In this document: positions 62,130-64,000 of the stretch, piece by piece
Position numbering within the stretch: the first letter of the stretch is position 1
Layout: the number at the start of each line of letters is the position of its first letter
Source of the DNA: an uncultured Eubacteriales bacterium
GTDB lineage: Bacteria > Bacillota > Clostridia > Oscillospirales > Acutalibacteraceae
Assembly: GCA_934667845.1 (NCBI GenBank)
Contig: CAKUMQ010000004.1
Location: forward strand, 9,962-73,961
Length of the DNA stretch: 64,000 nucleotides
Direction of reading: 5' to 3'
Position numbers and translations under genes: made by a program
The notes under the pieces: generated by a model
Database searches by the model: none
Seen by the model: only the letters and a program-made list of their open reading frames with translations
Told to the model about the DNA's origin: nothing

Positions 62130-63350
62130 ATGGCGATAACGGAACGGTTTTTGCGCTATGTCCGTGTGGACACCCAAAGCGATGAATACAGCGAGTCCTC
62201 CCCGACCACCGAAAAACAGCTGCATCTCTCCCGCCTGCTGGCGGAGGAGCTGCGCGCCGTCGGCTGCCCCGATGCCGCTTGCGACCGGTTCGGGTATGTC
62301 TACGCCCATCTGCCCGCCGCACCCGGATATGAGCACGCCCCCGTGCTCGGTCTGATCGCGCATGTGGACACCGCGCCGGATTTTTCGGGCAGCGAGGTCT
62401 CGCCCCGCGTCATCCCCGATTATGACGGCGGCGATGTGGAGCTGGGCGGCGGGCTGTGGCTCCGCCGTGCCGCTTTCCCGCATCTGCCGTCGCTGAAAGG
62501 GCGCACGCTGATCACCACAGACGGCAAAACGCTGCTCGGCGCGGACGACAAGGCGGGCATCGCGGAGATCATGGACGCCGTTGAACGCGTGCAGCGGGAG
62601 GGGCTTCCGCACGGCGAGCTCGCCATCGTGTTCACGCCGGATGAAGAGGTCGGCGAGGGCACCCGCCACTTTGACCTCGAACGCTGCGGCGCCGCCTTCG
62701 CCTATACGGTGGACGGCGGTCCGGAGGGAGAGATCGTCTATGAAAATTTCTATGCCGCACAGGCAACAATAGAGTTTTCCGGCTTCAACGTCCACCCCGG
62801 CAGCGCCAAAGGACGCATGATCAATGCGGCGCAGGTCGCCATGGAGCTTAATGCCCTGCTGCCGACGGCGGACCGCCCGGAATATACCGAGGGGTATGAG
62901 GGCTTTTTCCACCTGCTCCATATGCAGGGGGACACTGCCGCCGCCCGGCTGGTCTATCTGATCCGTGACCACGACGCGCACCGCTTCGCCTTCCGCAAGG
63001 AGACGCTCACCCACTGTGTGGACTGCCTCAACACCCGTTACGGCGAGGGCACCGTCACAATGACGCTGCGGGATCAGTATCCGAATATGGCAGAGGTCAT
63101 CGAGCGCCCGGAAAACCGGCATTTGATCGACCACGCCGAGGCGGCGATCCGCTCGGTCGGGCTGGCGCCGATCACCCAGCCGATCCGCGGCGGCACGGAC
63201 GGCGCCACGCTCAGTGTACGCGGTCTGCCCTGCCCCAACCTCGGCACCGGCGGCTATGCCGCCCACGGCCCGTATGAGCATTGCACGGTCGAGGGAATGC
63301 AGCTTTGCAGCGATATCTTAGTCTCGCTGATCCAAAGCTACGCCGAATAA
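62130..63350 (+). CDS. pepT: Peptidase T (tripeptide aminopeptidase)
   Basis: ATG 62130 follows AAAGGAG; the frame is open upstream from a TTG that overlaps the pepF stop. The 406-residue M20 metallopeptidase begins ITERFLRYVRVDTQSDE. It has GLIAHVDTAPDFSG near residue 75, LLGADDKAGIAEIMDA near 140, FTPDEEVGEGTRHFD near 175 and IRGGTDGATLS near 355. These supply the His, Asp and Glu zinc ligands. It removes the N-terminal residue from tripeptides. Together with PepF it completes breakdown of oligopeptides in the cytoplasm. Confidence 0.96.
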   Translation: MAITERFLRYVRVDTQSDEYSESSPTTEKQLHLSRLLAEELRAVGCPDAACDRFGYVYAHLPAAPGYEHAPVLGLIAHVDTAPDFSGSEVSPRVIPDYDGGDVELGGGLWLRRAAFPHLPSLKGRTLITTDGKTLLGADDKAGIAEIMDAVERVQREGLPHGELAIVFTPDEEVGEGTRHFDLERCGAAFAYTVDGGPEGEIVYENFYAAQATIEFSGFNVHPGSAKGRMINAAQVAMELNALLPTADRPEYTEGYEGFFHLLHMQGDTAAARLVYLIRDHDAHRFAFRKETLTHCVDCLNTRYGEGTVTMTLRDQYPNMAEVIERPENRHLIDHAEAAIRSVGLAPITQPIRGGTDGATLSVRGLPCPNLGTGGYAAHGPYEHCTVEGMQLCSDILVSLIQSYAE

Positions 63351-63354
63351 AGAG

Positions 63355-63394
63355 AAAAAGACGGATGTGGTTTTTGCCGGCATCCGTCTTTTTT
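63355..63394 (+). terminator. Terminator of pepF-pepT
   Basis: AAAAAGACGGATG (63355-63367) pairs with CATCCGTCTTTTT (63381-63393), with the stem running into a T run. It lies 5 bp after the pepT stop. Confidence 0.85.
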
Positions 63395-63441
63395 CTGCCC
63401 GTTTTTCATCGGAAACCGCAAAAAAACTCCCGCTTTCCCGG

Positions 63442-63470
63442 TTGACAGATGCGAAAAAAACGGATATACT
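63442..63470 (+). promoter_or_regulatory. Consensus sigma-A promoter of ssrA
   Basis: TTGACA (63442-63447), a 17-nt spacer and TATACT (63465-63470). Transcription would start near 63477, 15 nt before the mature 5' end. Confidence 0.9.
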
Positions 63471-63491
63471 GATAGTGGTTTTGATCCGCAT

Positions 63492-63841
63492 GGGGGCGTA
63501 AAGGTTTCGACGGGGATTGTGAAGCCGAGTAAGCGAGTAGCGGCGCGGGAACGCTTTAAACCCCGCAACCTAAACAATAAACGACAACAATTCTGTTGCT
63601 CTCGCGGCCTAATTAAGGCTGCCGTCTTTACCCGGAACACCGCGGCCGGGATAAAGGCGTCGACTTAGCGGTGAACGTGAACGGGGGCTTGCCGCTGCCC
63701 CCGTCATGACGGGGCGGCTACCGTAACGCAGAGCCTGCCGACCGGCGCTGCGCGAGGGGAATCCCAGTAGACCGGCTGCACTCGGAGAAAGCTTGGCGGA
63801 TCGGTTTTCGGACAGGGGTTCGACTCCCCTCGCCTCCACCA
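63492..63841 (+). ncRNA. ssrA: Transfer-messenger RNA (tmRNA)
   Basis: The 5' end GGGGGCG pairs with the 3' CGCCTCC followed by ACCA, forming an alanine-type acceptor with the G3:U70 pair. The 3' half also has the T arm (GGGGTTCGACTCCCC). The tag frame ends GAC-AAC-AAT-TCT-GTT-GCT-CTC-GCG-GCC-TAA in separate codons, stop at 63610-63612, giving a tag that ends in NDNNSVALAA. The resume codon lies at or after 63574, because an in-frame TAA precedes it. Several pseudoknot-forming GC-rich stems fill the rest. tmRNA rescues stalled ribosomes with SmpB. Confidence 0.96.
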
Positions 63842-63869
63842 TCAAGAGGCTACAAAATAGATGTAGCCC

Positions 63870-63900
63870 GTGAAAACCCCGATAAAATCGGGGTTTTCAC
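63870..63900 (+). terminator. Terminator of ssrA
   Basis: GTGAAAACCCCGAT pairs perfectly with 63887-63900 across a 3-nt loop; the T run is inside the stem. A shorter hairpin (63848-63867, GGCTACA/TGTAGCC) precedes it. Confidence 0.75.
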
Positions 63901-64000
63901 CGTTTATACGGCAAAATTTCCGCAAACCGTTTTGACAGATATAAAAATGATGTTTTCCCTTTGTTGGATGTCTTGAACTCTCACACAACCGAATAATGAT
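63901..64000. other. AT-rich end of window, nothing identified
   Basis: The last 100 bases are more AT-rich than the rest of the window. A TTGACA at 63932-63937 has no -10 partner at normal spacing, and no open frame with a ribosome site begins here. Confidence 0.4.

Noticed and set aside
63932..63960. Promoter at the right edge (TTGACA)
   Set aside because: There is no -10 box at 15-19 nt and no gene start downstream within the window.

Overview
The window is a gene-dense, GC-rich chromosomal segment of a low-copy-number bacterial genome. It most likely comes from an endospore-forming member of the Clostridia, probably Oscillospirales/Ruminococcaceae-like. The evidence is the sporulation genes (bofA-like, gpr, spoIIP), Firmicutes-type gene blocks (gdpP-rplI-dnaB, tilS-hpt-ftsH, recA-recX-rimO-pgsA), a split transketolase, RNase J, a LexA box of the Gram-positive type, strong AGGAGG ribosome binding sites, and frequent GTG/TTG starts. 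No phage, insertion sequence or CRISPR array is visible. The placement is inference from gene content; no 16S gene is present.

Region 1 (1-11,000) is an accessory carbohydrate locus. On the minus strand are two MalF/MalG-type ABC permeases, two membrane- or wall-anchored surface proteins built of repeated beta-sandwich-like domains, and a GH-A/GH42-like glycoside hydrolase that runs off the left edge. An AraC-family regulator with a near-consensus promoter sits on the plus strand, and a GH78-like enzyme converges on it. No solute-binding protein or ATPase is in view. This is the least standard system in the window.

Region 2 (11,000-17,350) holds tRNA-Ala(CGC), a membrane protein of unknown function, a marR-regulated heterodimeric ABC exporter with complementary degenerate nucleotide sites, and a solitary 72-residue protein. 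Region 3 (17,350-29,050) is a long minus-strand operon (NimA-like flavoprotein, acyl-CoA synthetase, PgeF, RpiB, PHP phosphatase, acyl-ACP thioesterase, sugar isomerase, GH38 mannosidase), followed by bofA, split transketolase and rpsT.

Region 4 (29,200-38,800) has gpr-spoIIP plus a small exported protein on the plus strand. On the minus strand are recA (SOS box, then a terminator) and the operon recX-rimO-pgsA-cysS-pfkB. Region 5 (37,900-44,700) is MFS transporter - lipoprotein - response regulator - histidine kinase - DUF1385 - prmC.

Region 6 (44,850-50,200) has a Cthe_2159-like beta-helix lipoprotein with a yfcE phosphodiesterase, and glf with a family 2 glycosyltransferase, which suggests galactofuranose in a surface glycan. 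Region 7 (50,200-60,200) is one seven-gene operon, rnj-gdpP-rplI-dnaB-tilS-hpt-ftsH. Region 8 (60,350-64,000) has pepF, pepT and the tmRNA gene ssrA. Housekeeping promoters are easy to read across the window and mostly have a -10 box of TATACT.
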